Made by a program: the position numbers and the translations under genes
Assembly (NCBI RefSeq): GCF_000520015.2
Contig: NZ_CP007044.2
Coordinates: forward strand, 5,424,184-5,488,183
Length of the DNA stretch: 64,000 nt
Source of the DNA: Chania multitudinisentens RB-25
GTDB taxonomy: Bacteria > Pseudomonadota > Gammaproteobacteria > Enterobacterales > Enterobacteriaceae
Direction of reading: 5' to 3'
Shown here: positions 43,868 through 52,602 of the stretch, piece after piece
Position numbering within the stretch: position 1 is the first letter of the stretch
Layout of the letters: each line of letters starts with the position of its first letter
Notes under the pieces: model-generated
What the model was told of the DNA's origin: nothing
Databases searched by the model: none
Seen by the model: the letters and a program-made list of their open reading frames with translations, nothing else

Positions 43868-44053
43868 TATACCCAATAGCTTTCAAGTTGCAGCAAGGCA
43901 GCAACTGAGAGACAAATCGGTCACGGCCGATTTGAACAGCGCTTGCGCTGGCCCGTAGGGTGAGACTCATAATCCCCAGTAGCTTAGATTAGTCAGTGAC
44001 TGGGGGAAGGAGGGCAGCCAACACCGCTGCGGCTTGCAAGATGAAGGGTATCA
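43868..44053. repeat. MITE-like dispersed repeat between pepA and holC
   Basis: About 185 bases begin TATACCCAATAGCTTTCAAG and end CTTGCAAGATGAAGGGTATC. The ends are imperfect inverted repeats (ATACCC, CAAG and GCAGC match in order). This resembles dispersed non-coding repeats common in Serratia genomes, from memory. The right end runs to the base before the holC ATG, so the repeat's AAGGG is the holC ribosome-binding site. No reading frame is present. Confidence 0.65.
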
Positions 44054-44503
44054 ATGAAACAGGCAACATTCTATCTTCTTGAACACGCAACCCCCGTTGG
44101 CGCACTCAGCGCACACGAGGCGGTGGCCTGCGCCGTTGCCGCCGAGCGTTGGCGCGCAGGCAAGCGGGTATTGATCGCCTGTGAAAGCCAGGAACAGGCC
44201 CAACGGCTGGATGAAGCACTCTGGCAGCGCGAGCCACACCAATTTGTGCCGCACAACCTCGCCGGTGAAGGGCCGCACTACGGCGCACCGGTTGAGCTGT
44301 GCTGGCCCGGCAAACGCGGCAATGCACCACGCGAGCTGCTGATCGCCCTGCTGCCGCAGTTCGCAGATTTTGCTACTGCTTTCCATGAAGTGGTAGACTT
44401 CGTTCCTTACGAAGACACCTTGAAACAGTTGGCGCGCGAACGTTACAAAGCCTATCGCAGCGTCGGCTTCCATTTGACCACGGCCACGCCGCCAACTCAC
44501 TGA
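44054..44503 (+). CDS. holC: DNA polymerase III subunit chi
   Basis: The 149-residue clamp-loader accessory subunit bridges psi (HolD) and single-strand binding protein at the replication fork. The opening MKQATFYLLEH and the central LIACESQEQAQRLDEALWQ followed by FVPHNL are typical. It lies between pepA and valS, 13 bases before the latter, as in E. coli. Its ribosome-binding site lies in the end of a dispersed repeat, an unusual setting for a replication gene. Confidence 0.95.
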   Translation: MKQATFYLLEHATPVGALSAHEAVACAVAAERWRAGKRVLIACESQEQAQRLDEALWQREPHQFVPHNLAGEGPHYGAPVELCWPGKRGNAPRELLIALLPQFADFATAFHEVVDFVPYEDTLKQLARERYKAYRSVGFHLTTATPPTH

Positions 44504-44516
44504 ACAACGAAGCATA

Positions 44517-47393
44517 ATGGAAAAGACAAACAGTCATCTCGATACCGCCTATAACCCAGCACAGATCGAACAGCAGTTGTACGATCACTGGGAAAACCAG
44601 GGTTACTTCAAACCGAATGGCGACACCAGCCAGGAAAGTTTCTGCATTATGATCCCGCCGCCGAACGTCACCGGCAGCCTGCACATGGGCCACGCGTTCC
44701 AGCAGACCATTATGGATACCATGACCCGCTATCAGCGCATGCTGGGTAAAAACACCCTGTGGCAGGCCGGTACTGACCATGCCGGGATCGCCACCCAGAT
44801 GGTGGTTGAGCGCAAGATTGCCGCAGAAGAAAACAAAACCCGCCATGACTATGGCCGTGATGCTTTCATCGAGAAAATCTGGCAGTGGAAGGCAGAATCC
44901 GGCGGCACCATTACCCGCCAGATGCGCCGCCTCGGTAACTCTGTGGACTGGGAGCGTGAGCGCTTCACCATGGATGAAGGCCTGTCCAACGCGGTAAAAG
45001 AAGTGTTTGTCCGCCTGTATCAAGAAGATCTGATCTACCGTGGCAAACGTTTGGTGAATTGGGATCCGAAACTGCGCACCGCCATCTCCGATCTGGAAGT
45101 GGAGAACCGCGAGTCCAAAGGTTCCATGTGGCACCTGCGTTACCCGCTGGCCGATGGTGCAAAAACCGCCGAAGGCAAAGATTATCTGGTGGTAGCGACC
45201 ACCCGCCCGGAAACCGTCTTGGGTGATACCGGCGTAGCAGTCAACCCGGAAGATCCTCGCTACAAAGATCTGATCGGCAAAGAGCTGATTCTGCCATTGG
45301 TTAACCGCCGCATCCCTATTCTGGGTGACGAACACGCCGATATGGAAAAAGGCACCGGCTGCGTGAAGATCACCCCGGCGCACGATTTTAACGACTACGA
45401 AGTTGGCAAACGCCACGGCCTGCCGATGATCAACATTCTGACTTTCGACGGCGATATCCGCCAGGAAGCCGAGGTGTTCGATACGCTGGGTGAAGCCAGC
45501 ACGGCTTACAGCAGTGAATTGCCAACCCAGTTCCGTGGCCTGGAGCGTTTTGCAGCCCGTAAAGCCGTGGTGGCGGCTTTTGACGAGCTCGGCCTGCTGG
45601 ACGAAATCAAACCACACGATCTGACCGTGCCTTACGGCGACCGCGGCGGCGTAGTGATCGAGCCGATGCTGACCGACCAATGGTACGTGCGCACCGCGCC
45701 ACTGGCAAAAGTGGCGGTAGAAGCGGTTGAACAGGGTGAAATCCAGTTCGTACCGAAACAGTACGAAAACATGTATTTCAGCTGGATGCGTGATATTCAG
45801 GACTGGTGTATCTCGCGCCAACTGTGGTGGGGCCACCGTATTCCAGCCTGGTACGATGCTAACGGCAAAGTATACGTCGGCCGCAACGAAGAAGAAGTAC
45901 GCCGCGAAAATAACCTGGCTGCCGATGTTCAGCTTAACCAGGATGAAGATGTACTGGATACCTGGTTCTCCTCCGGTCTGTGGACTTTCTCCACGCTGGG
46001 CTGGCCAGAGCAAACCGCCGCGCTGAAAACTTTCCACCCGACCAGCGTGCTGGTTAGCGGCTTCGACATCATCTTCTTCTGGATTGCCCGCATGATCATG
46101 TTGACCATGCATTTCATCAAAGATGAAAACGGCAAGCCACAGGTGCCATTCAAGACCGTGTACATGACCGGGCTGATCCGCGACGACGAAGGGCAGAAGA
46201 TGTCCAAGTCGAAAGGCAACGTGATCGATCCGCTGGATATGGTAGACGGCATCTCGCTGGAAGATCTGCTGGAAAAACGCACCGGCAACATGATGCAGCC
46301 GCAGTTGGCGGAGAAGATCCGCAAGCGCACCGAAAAGCAGTTCCCCAACGGCATTGAGCCGCACGGCACCGATGCCCTGCGCTTTACCCTGGCGGCGCTG
46401 GCCTCAACGGGCCGTGATATCAACTGGGACATGAAGCGCCTGGAAGGCTACCGCAACTTCTGTAACAAGCTGTGGAACGCCAGCCGCTTTGTGCTGATGA
46501 ACACCGAAGAACATGATTGCGGCTTTAACGGCGGTGAGATGCAGCTTTCGCTGGCTGACCGCTGGATCCTGGCCGAATTCAACCGCACGGTGAAAGCCTA
46601 CCGCGAAGCGCTGGATACCTATCGCTTCGATATCGCCGCAGGCATCCTGTATGAATTCACCTGGAACCAGTTCTGCGACTGGTATCTGGAGCTGACCAAG
46701 CCGGTTATCAGCAACGGCAGCGTAGCGGAACAGCGCGGCACGCGCAATACGCTGATCGTAGTGCTGGAAGCCTTGCTGCGCCTGGCGCACCCGATCATTC
46801 CGTTTATCACCGAAACCATCTGGCAACGCGTTAAGCAGATCAAAGGCATTACTGCCGATACCATCATGCTGCAACCGTTCCCGGCGTTTGAAACCGCGTT
46901 GGAAGATCAGCAGGCGCTGGACGATCTGGAATGGATCAAACAGGCAATCACCGCAGTGCGTAACATCCGTGCCGAAATGAACATCGCGCCAAGCAAAATG
47001 CTGGAGGTGCTGCTGCGTAACGCCAATGGCGAAGCTGCCCGCCGCGTGCAGGAAAACCAGAGCTTTATCGAAAAGCTGGCGCGTTTGACCTCCATCACCC
47101 TGCTGCCCGCTGGCGAGAAAGGCCCGGTATCGGTCACCAAACTGGTAGAAGGCGCTGAACTGCTGATCCCAATGGCTGGCTTTATTGATAAGGATGCGGA
47201 AATTGCGCGCCTGACCAAAGAGATGAGCAAGCTGGAGGCGGAAATCACGGCCATCGAAGGCAAGCTGTCCAACGAAGGCTTTGTCGCGCGCGCGCCGGAA
47301 GCGGTAGTGGCTAAAGAGCGTGAACGCCTGGCCGCTTGCAAAGAAGGCAAAGTGAAGCTGCAAGAACAGCAGGCAACCATCGCCGCGCTGTAA
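44517..47393 (+). CDS. valS: valyl-tRNA synthetase
   Basis: The 958-residue class Ia synthetase charges tRNA-Val. HMGH, the HIGH signature, is at 56-59, and KMSKS at 561-565. The editing domain (CP1, about 190-340) removes mischarged threonine. The helical anticodon domain and C-terminal coiled-coil arm (about 890-958, EIARLTKEMSKLEAEI) are complete. Long antisense frames over this gene are by-products of its GC-rich codon use. A strong terminator follows. Confidence 0.98.
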   Translation: MEKTNSHLDTAYNPAQIEQQLYDHWENQGYFKPNGDTSQESFCIMIPPPNVTGSLHMGHAFQQTIMDTMTRYQRMLGKNTLWQAGTDHAGIATQMVVERKIAAEENKTRHDYGRDAFIEKIWQWKAESGGTITRQMRRLGNSVDWERERFTMDEGLSNAVKEVFVRLYQEDLIYRGKRLVNWDPKLRTAISDLEVENRESKGSMWHLRYPLADGAKTAEGKDYLVVATTRPETVLGDTGVAVNPEDPRYKDLIGKELILPLVNRRIPILGDEHADMEKGTGCVKITPAHDFNDYEVGKRHGLPMINILTFDGDIRQEAEVFDTLGEASTAYSSELPTQFRGLERFAARKAVVAAFDELGLLDEIKPHDLTVPYGDRGGVVIEPMLTDQWYVRTAPLAKVAVEAVEQGEIQFVPKQYENMYFSWMRDIQDWCISRQLWWGHRIPAWYDANGKVYVGRNEEEVRRENNLAADVQLNQDEDVLDTWFSSGLWTFSTLGWPEQTAALKTFHPTSVLVSGFDIIFFWIARMIMLTMHFIKDENGKPQVPFKTVYMTGLIRDDEGQKMSKSKGNVIDPLDMVDGISLEDLLEKRTGNMMQPQLAEKIRKRTEKQFPNGIEPHGTDALRFTLAALASTGRDINWDMKRLEGYRNFCNKLWNASRFVLMNTEEHDCGFNGGEMQLSLADRWILAEFNRTVKAYREALDTYRFDIAAGILYEFTWNQFCDWYLELTKPVISNGSVAEQRGTRNTLIVVLEALLRLAHPIIPFITETIWQRVKQIKGITADTIMLQPFPAFETALEDQQALDDLEWIKQAITAVRNIRAEMNIAPSKMLEVLLRNANGEAARRVQENQSFIEKLARLTSITLLPAGEKGPVSVTKLVEGAELLIPMAGFIDKDAEIARLTKEMSKLEAEITAIEGKLSNEGFVARAPEAVVAKERERLAACKEGKVKLQEQQATIAAL

Positions 47394-47418
47394 TAGCAGC
47401 GAACATGCAGAGCAAACA

Positions 47419-47446
47419 CAGCGGGTAATTTCCCGCTGTTTTTTTT
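47419..47446 (+). terminator. valS terminator
   Basis: CAGCGGG and CCCGCTG form a seven-base stem with loop TAATTT, followed by eight T. It lies 26 bases after the valS stop. Confidence 0.93.
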
Positions 47447-47475
47447 ATCAGCATTGCCAACAGCTAACCTTCGGT

Positions 47476-47517
47476 GTTATTACAAAATATGCTGACTATG
47501 CTGCATTTTGTAATAAC
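47476..47517. promoter_or_regulatory. long inverted repeat upstream of the GNAT gene, candidate operator
   Basis: GTTATTACAAAAT (47476-47488) and ATTTTGTAATAAC (47505-47517) are perfect 13-base arms around 16 bases that contain ATGCTG twice. It lies 48 bases before the acetyltransferase ATG. The symmetry and spacing suit a dimeric regulator, but no regulator is encoded alongside. As an RNA hairpin it has no U-tract after it, so a terminator is unlikely. Confidence 0.55.
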
Positions 47518-47564
47518 AATGAAATTCCGTCATTTTCCTGGTTTATTTGATAGCGAATATACAC

Positions 47565-48068
47565 ATGACAACAGCAACCCCTGTGCGCCTTCTGGTGCGC
47601 CTAATAACAGCTGAAGACAATGCCGCTATTGCTCACGTCATTCGTGAAGTCTCCGCAGAGCATGGTCTAACGGCGGATAAAGGCTATACCGTTTCCGACC
47701 CTAATCTGGACGCTTTATATCAGCTCTACAGCCAACCACACAGTGCGTATTGGGTGGTGGAGGCCGATGGTCAGATTGCCGGTGGTGGCGGTATTGCACC
47801 GTTGCAAGGCGGTGAAAGCGATGTCTGCGAATTGCAGAAAATGTATTTCCTGCCAATATTACGCGGCAGAGGCCTGGCAAAACATTTGGCGCTACAGGCC
47901 CTGGAGTTTGCACGCCAGCAAGGATTCCGCCGCTGTTATTTAGAAACCACTGCGACTCTGCAACAGGCGATCGGCCTGTATCGGCACCTGGGTTTCGAAC
48001 ATATTGAGCATGCCATGGGGTGCACCGGCCATGGCGACTGCGAAGTGACCATGTTAAAAACGCTTTAA
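47565..48068 (+). CDS. GNAT-family N-acetyltransferase
   Basis: The 167-residue GCN5-type acetyltransferase has the acetyl-CoA loop LPILRGRGLAKHLALQALEFA (about residues 108-128), after the strand DVCELQKMYF, and ends with YRHLGFEHIEHAMG. The start at 47565 is preferred for homology; a TTG six codons upstream is possible, and the ribosome-binding site is weak in either case. The substrate is unknown: related proteins acetylate amino acids, amines or protein termini. It is a single gene under the inverted repeat at 47476. Confidence 0.85.
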   Translation: MTTATPVRLLVRLITAEDNAAIAHVIREVSAEHGLTADKGYTVSDPNLDALYQLYSQPHSAYWVVEADGQIAGGGGIAPLQGGESDVCELQKMYFLPILRGRGLAKHLALQALEFARQQGFRRCYLETTATLQQAIGLYRHLGFEHIEHAMGCTGHGDCEVTMLKTL

Positions 48069-48292
48069 TCCCCCCGGGGTTCTGTGCAGGCAGAGCCCAT
48101 CACATCTATTATTAACATCGACATTATTCAATTAATTACACAAACCGTTTGTATTTCAAATAGATAAATAAAAACTAAAATCGTTAATGTAAAATTATTG
48201 TGATATTCATTAATAAATTAATGATAGTAAATTGACCACTTCCTCCACTGCGCTACTCTGCCATGACACACCACCACGCATGGGAAACATTC

Positions 48293-49900
48293 ATGTCAGA
48301 AAATACCTTCGATTACATCATTGTCGGCGCAGGCTCCGCAGGCTGCGTACTGGCTGCGCAGTTGATCCGCCGCACTCAGGCGCGTGTGCTGCTGCTGGAA
48401 GCTGGGGGTGATGACAACAATCTGTTCATCAAAATGCCCGCCGGAGTGGCAAAAATCATCGCTAAAAAAAGCTGGCCGTATGAAACCGAACCAGAGCCCC
48501 ATGCCAATAACCGCCGTATGCAGATCGCCCAAGGCAAAGTGCTGGGAGGCAGCAGTTCGGTCAACGGCATGATCTACATCCGTGGCCAACAGCAGGACTA
48601 CAATGATTGGGCCGAAAAATTGGGCTGTACGGGTTGGAGTTATCAAGACCTGCTGCCCTATTTCAAACGGGCCGAAGCCAACGAAAGCCTGTCCGACGGT
48701 TATCACGGTACTACCGGGTTCCTGCCAGTCAGCGAAAACCGTTACCGGCATCCGCTCAGCATGGCGTTTATCCGCGCAGGCCAAGAACTGAATCTGCCCT
48801 ACCGCAACGATTTCAACGGCGAAAGCCAGCACGGCGTAGGTTTCTACCAAACCACCACCCGCAACGGCGAGCGCGCCAGCACCGCACGCACCTATCTGAA
48901 AGCGGTGCGTGATAATTCACGGCTGGTGGTGCAACTCAATGCGCTGGTACACCGCGTCACTACCGAAAACAACGTGGCAACCGGTGTAGTTTACAGCCAG
49001 AACGGCGGTAATGAGGTCACCGCGCACGCCAGCCAGGAAGTAATCCTCAGCGCTGGCGCGGTCGGCTCGCCGAAGATCCTGATGCTGTCCGGCATCGGCC
49101 CGCGTGCCCATCTGGAACAGCTGGGTATTACACCTTTGGCGGATCTGCCGGTAGGCAAAAACTTTCACGATCATCTACATATGTCGATCAACGTCAGTAC
49201 ACGCGAGCCGATCAGCCTGTTCGGTGCCGATCGTGGCTGGCAGGCGTTACGCCACGGAGCCGAATGGATAGCATTTCGCAGCGGTGTGCTGAGTTCCAAC
49301 GTGCTGGAAGGTGCCGCCTTCAGCGATTCTCTCGGCAACGGCAGGCCAGATGTGCAAATCCATTTCCTGCCGCTGCTGGACAGTTGGGACGACGTACCCG
49401 GTGAACCACTGCCTGCGATCCACGGCATGACGCTGAAAGTAGGTTATCTGCAACCCAAAGCTCGCGGGGAAGTGCAACTGCGCAGCCGCAACCCAGGCGA
49501 TCCGGTCAAGCTGCAAGCCAACTATCTCGGCCACCCAGACGATCTGGCGGGCAGCATACGGGCGGTAAAGTTTGGTCTGCGCTTTCTGCAAACCGCCGCG
49601 CTTAAACCCTTGATTAAAGATTTATTGATGCCACAGCCACAATGCCTCAACGATGAGGCACAGCTGGAAGCATTCGTGCGTAATTTCTGCAAAACCGTCT
49701 ATCACCCGGTGGGCAGTTGCCGTATGGGCCAGAGCTCTGAAGATTCGGTGACCGATCTGCAACTGAGAGTGCATGGCTTTACAGGGTTGCGGGTAGTGGA
49801 TTGCTCAGTCATACCGCAGATCACCAGCGGCAACACCAATGCACCCACTATTATGCTGGCAGAAAAAGCGGTGGATTTGATTTTAGGTGAAGGGGCATAA
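48293..49900 (+). CDS. GMC-family FAD-dependent alcohol/choline dehydrogenase
   Basis: This 535-residue glucose-methanol-choline oxidoreductase has the FAD motif VGAGSAG (11-17), VLGGSSSVNGMIYIRG (about 84-99), the second GMC signature SAGAVGSPKILMLSGIG (about 255-271), catalytic His in YHPVGSCRMG and the paired Asn in SGNTNAPTIML. It is closest in style to alcohol dehydrogenases such as AlkJ and to choline dehydrogenase BetA. No betB or betI lies nearby, so choline is not supported. The start at 48293 is preferred; an ATG ten codons upstream is possible. It stands as a single gene with AT-rich upstream DNA. Its stop lies four bases from the oppositely oriented miaE. Confidence 0.88.
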   Translation: MSENTFDYIIVGAGSAGCVLAAQLIRRTQARVLLLEAGGDDNNLFIKMPAGVAKIIAKKSWPYETEPEPHANNRRMQIAQGKVLGGSSSVNGMIYIRGQQQDYNDWAEKLGCTGWSYQDLLPYFKRAEANESLSDGYHGTTGFLPVSENRYRHPLSMAFIRAGQELNLPYRNDFNGESQHGVGFYQTTTRNGERASTARTYLKAVRDNSRLVVQLNALVHRVTTENNVATGVVYSQNGGNEVTAHASQEVILSAGAVGSPKILMLSGIGPRAHLEQLGITPLADLPVGKNFHDHLHMSINVSTREPISLFGADRGWQALRHGAEWIAFRSGVLSSNVLEGAAFSDSLGNGRPDVQIHFLPLLDSWDDVPGEPLPAIHGMTLKVGYLQPKARGEVQLRSRNPGDPVKLQANYLGHPDDLAGSIRAVKFGLRFLQTAALKPLIKDLLMPQPQCLNDEAQLEAFVRNFCKTVYHPVGSCRMGQSSEDSVTDLQLRVHGFTGLRVVDCSVIPQITSGNTNAPTIMLAEKAVDLILGEGA

Positions 49901-49904
49901 CCCC

Positions 49905-50666
49905 TTACACCACCGGCACTCCGCTGTGGAAGCGGAATTCCAGATCGGGGGATTGGATCAGTTCGGCTTCCACGCGGCCAAAGTGCGCCACGCGTTCACT
50001 GATATCCTCACCGGCAATCTGCTGCGCCAGCGTCAGGTAATCCTGATAATGGCGTGCTTCGGAGCGCAGCAAAGAAACATAAAATCGATTGAGTTCATCG
50101 TCCAGAAAGGGCGCCAATTTGGCGAAACGTTCACAGGACCGGGCCTCAATGTAAGCACCACAGATCAATTTATCGATCAGGGTTACCGGATCGTGCGTGC
50201 GCACCTCGCGGATCATGCCTTTGGCATAGCGGCTGGCGGTGATCTTTTTATACGGGATCTGCCGCGCCTGCATGATCTCCAGCACCTGCGAGAAATGATG
50301 TAACTCTTCTTTAATCAGCAACACCATCTTGTCCACCAGATCCTGACCATAGGCCGAACCGTTTTTCGGCAGGATCTTCTTGGTGAAAGCGCTCTGGCGG
50401 AATAAAGCCTCCGGCACGCCCTGCTCCTCATGCACAAATGCCTCATAAGGCTTCAGCAAGGCCAACAAAGCATCACCGCTTTCTTTATCCGCCACATAAC
50501 GGCGAATCAGCCACATGCCGGTCTGCGCCGCTTTCAGTTCGCAAACCATATGATCGGTCAGCAGCAACGGCAGATTTTCCGGGCGGCGTGCCGCCTCTAT
50601 CCAGCCATCTGGCGTTTCGCAGTGCAGGAAGTTCAAAATAGGGGTTAGTAAAGCACGGTAGGTCAA
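49905..50666 (-). CDS. miaE: tRNA 2-methylthio-N6-isopentenyladenosine hydroxylase
   Basis: This 253-residue non-haem di-iron enzyme hydroxylates ms2i6A37 of tRNAs that read UNN codons. The ferritin-like ligands are visible as EELHHF (E121, H124), YIEARSCERF (E174) and SEARHYQDY (about 202-210). The start is TTG at 50666: no ATG or GTG lies in frame nearby, and the sequence from there matches the start of E. coli MiaE (M-x-Y then L-x-P-x-LNFL). It lies next to rraB, as in E. coli. Confidence 0.92.
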   Translation of the reverse strand: MTYRALLTPILNFLHCETPDGWIEAARRPENLPLLLTDHMVCELKAAQTGMWLIRRYVADKESGDALLALLKPYEAFVHEEQGVPEALFRQSAFTKKILPKNGSAYGQDLVDKMVLLIKEELHHFSQVLEIMQARQIPYKKITASRYAKGMIREVRTHDPVTLIDKLICGAYIEARSCERFAKLAPFLDDELNRFYVSLLRSEARHYQDYLTLAQQIAGEDISERVAHFGRVEAELIQSPDLEFRFHSGVPVV

Positions 50667-50748
50667 AGGGATCGTCTCAGGAATGGTGTACAGCCAACGG
50701 AAATTTAACGGATACAGACAAGGGCCGGCTTCCCGGCCCAGCGATTAC

Positions 50749-51168
50749 TCAATGGCGCTTACCGTCGTCGTCAGCATCGATAAACTCGTCGTCTTCGTCG
50801 TCATCTTCGCCGTTCGGATCTTCATAGTAAGTCCCCCAGCCGTCGTAGTTGATGCCGCATTTTTCCGCCAGCGCCACCAGCTGTTCTACCTGGCTGTCGA
50901 TCAATTCAGCGTTCAAAGCCACTTCACTGATCACATCACAGCACATCACCAATGAGCCATCTTCCACTTCCAACTCTTCGGCATCGGTGACTTCATAACC
51001 CAGCTTGAACGCTTCAACAGCGGCCTGCTCCAATACCTCAAACTTTTCAGCAGAGAAATGATGTTCAATCGTGTAGAGCGCATCTGGATCGCTGCCATCT
51101 TCCAGCAGTTCTTCGATGATCAGGCGGGTTTCTTCACGTTGTTCTTCCAGCAATTCGCGGTTTGCCAT
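50749..51168 (-). CDS. rraB: ribonuclease E inhibitor RraB
   Basis: This 139-residue acidic protein binds RNase E and alters degradosome composition, slowing decay of selected mRNAs. The opening MANRELLEEQREETRLIIEE and the very acidic tail (GEDDDEDDEFIDADDDGK) are characteristic. AAAGG precedes the ATG. It is transcribed away from argI, as in other enterobacteria. Confidence 0.95.
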   Translation of the reverse strand: MANRELLEEQREETRLIIEELLEDGSDPDALYTIEHHFSAEKFEVLEQAAVEAFKLGYEVTDAEELEVEDGSLVMCCDVISEVALNAELIDSQVEQLVALAEKCGINYDGWGTYYEDPNGEDDDEDDEFIDADDDGKRH

Positions 51169-51265
51169 GCCTTTATCCTCAAGTCAAAATGGCTTTTCTT
51201 CCTCCTATTTTCACACACCACCGTCACCGCTGCCATGCTAAACATGAAAGATTTCTTTTTCGGGG

Positions 51266-51308
51266 TTGAAATTGAATATTCATACATATAAAGTGAATTT
51301 TAATTCAA
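51266..51308 (+). promoter_or_regulatory. argI promoter with two ArgR boxes
   Basis: Two ARG boxes, 51270-51287 (core TTGAATATTCATA) and 51291-51308 (core GTGAATTTTAATTCA), are spaced three bases apart, the arrangement bound by the ArgR hexamer with arginine. They overlap a TTGAAA (51266) and TATAAA (51287), which form a short-spaced promoter, so arginine should repress the gene. Confidence 0.88.
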
Positions 51309-51331
51309 TCACACGATCAGGATATACGGAA

Positions 51332-52351
51332 ATGAGCCAGATAAACCCGTTTTATAGTCGTCACTTTCTGAGGTTAATGGATTTTACCCCCGCCGAGATC
51401 CAATCCCTGTTGCAACTGGCTGCCGATTTGAAGCAGGCCAAAAAGCAAGGCCAGGAAACCCGCCACCTGCAAGGTAAAAATATCGCGCTCATCTTCGAAA
51501 AAGACTCAACCCGTACCCGATGCTCTTTCGAAGTTGCCGCCTTTGATCAAGGGGCGCAGGTGACCTATCTTGGCCCCAGCGGTAGCCAGATCGGCCATAA
51601 AGAATCCATGAAAGATACCGCCCGTGTGTTAGGGCGCCTGTACGATGGCATTCAGTATCGTGGTTTCGGCCAATATCTGGTGGAAACATTGGCAAATCAT
51701 GCCGGAGTGCCGGTGTGGAATGGTTTGACCAACGAATTCCACCCGACCCAACTGCTGGCGGATCTGCTCACCGTGCGTGAACATCTGCCGGGTAAAACGC
51801 TCAGCGAAGTGAAATTCGCCTACATCGGCGACGCTCACAACAATATGGGCAACACGCTGTTGGAAGCGGCCGCGCTGGTGGGGATGGATTTGCGCCTGGT
51901 GGCCCCAAAAGCCTGCTGGCCCCATGCAGAACTGGTTGCAGAATGCCAAGCGCTGGCACAGCAGACCGGCGGCAAAATCACGCTGACGGAAGATATCGCC
52001 GAAGGCGTCAAAGGGGCTGATTTCTTGTACACCGACGTTTGGGTATCGATGGGCGAGCCGAAAGAAGTGTGGCAGGAACGTATTGCCCTGTTGAAACCCT
52101 ACCAGGTCAACATGGCAATGGTTAAGCTGACCGGCAACCCGCAGGTGAAATTCCTGCACTGCCTGCCCGCGTTCCACGACGATCAAACCACATTAGGCAA
52201 GCAGATGGCAGAACAGTATGGCCTGCACGGCGGTATGGAAGTCACCAATGAGGTGTTCGAATCCGCGCACAGCGTGGTGTTTGATCAGGCAGAAAACCGC
52301 CTGCATACCATCAAAGCGGTGATGGTGGCTACGCTGAGCAAAACCCTGTGA
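51332..52351 (+). CDS. argI: ornithine carbamoyltransferase
   Basis: The 339-residue enzyme joins carbamoyl phosphate and ornithine to make citrulline in arginine biosynthesis. The carbamoyl phosphate loop STRTRC (59-64) and the ornithine/carbamoyl site HCLPA near residue 278 are present. The start is MSQINPFYSRHF at 51332; the frame runs 22 codons further upstream through the ArgR boxes, which cannot be coding. The symbol follows the E. coli neighbour set (rraB, miaE, valS); argF would be an equivalent name. Confidence 0.96.
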   Translation: MSQINPFYSRHFLRLMDFTPAEIQSLLQLAADLKQAKKQGQETRHLQGKNIALIFEKDSTRTRCSFEVAAFDQGAQVTYLGPSGSQIGHKESMKDTARVLGRLYDGIQYRGFGQYLVETLANHAGVPVWNGLTNEFHPTQLLADLLTVREHLPGKTLSEVKFAYIGDAHNNMGNTLLEAAALVGMDLRLVAPKACWPHAELVAECQALAQQTGGKITLTEDIAEGVKGADFLYTDVWVSMGEPKEVWQERIALLKPYQVNMAMVKLTGNPQVKFLHCLPAFHDDQTTLGKQMAEQYGLHGGMEVTNEVFESAHSVVFDQAENRLHTIKAVMVATLSKTL

Positions 52352-52370
52352 TGGTGTTTTACTGATCAAA

Positions 52371-52390
52371 CGGCGCAGAGCCATGCGCCG
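52371..52390 (+). terminator. hairpin after argI
   Basis: CGGCGCA and TGCGCCG form a seven-base stem around GAGCCA, followed by a pyrimidine-rich CCCTCTTCTCTT. It lies 19 bases after the argI stop. Confidence 0.7.
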
Positions 52391-52602
52391 CCCTCTTCTC
52401 TTACTCTGATATATTGCCGCCTGCCTGCAACTCGAATCATTTAGGGCATAGTCTTTTTTGTCATATCACATAACAGATTGGCCTTTGCCAGCCTTTGACG
52501 AAAGTTCTACCGTGCTCGTTTGGCGGTGAAAATGCCGTAAAAACAACTATTAATAACCCCAGTCTCATTCCGGTGCACCGGTGCATTGAAGGAAATACGC
52601 CT

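Noticed and set aside
44373..46364. 663-codon open frame on the minus strand
   Set aside because: It is antisense to the clearly real valS (HIGH and KMSKS motifs in place) and has no ribosome-binding site or domain; GC-rich codon use leaves the opposite frame open.
46404..47363. 319-codon open frame on the minus strand
   Set aside because: Antisense to the 3' part of valS, with no independent evidence.
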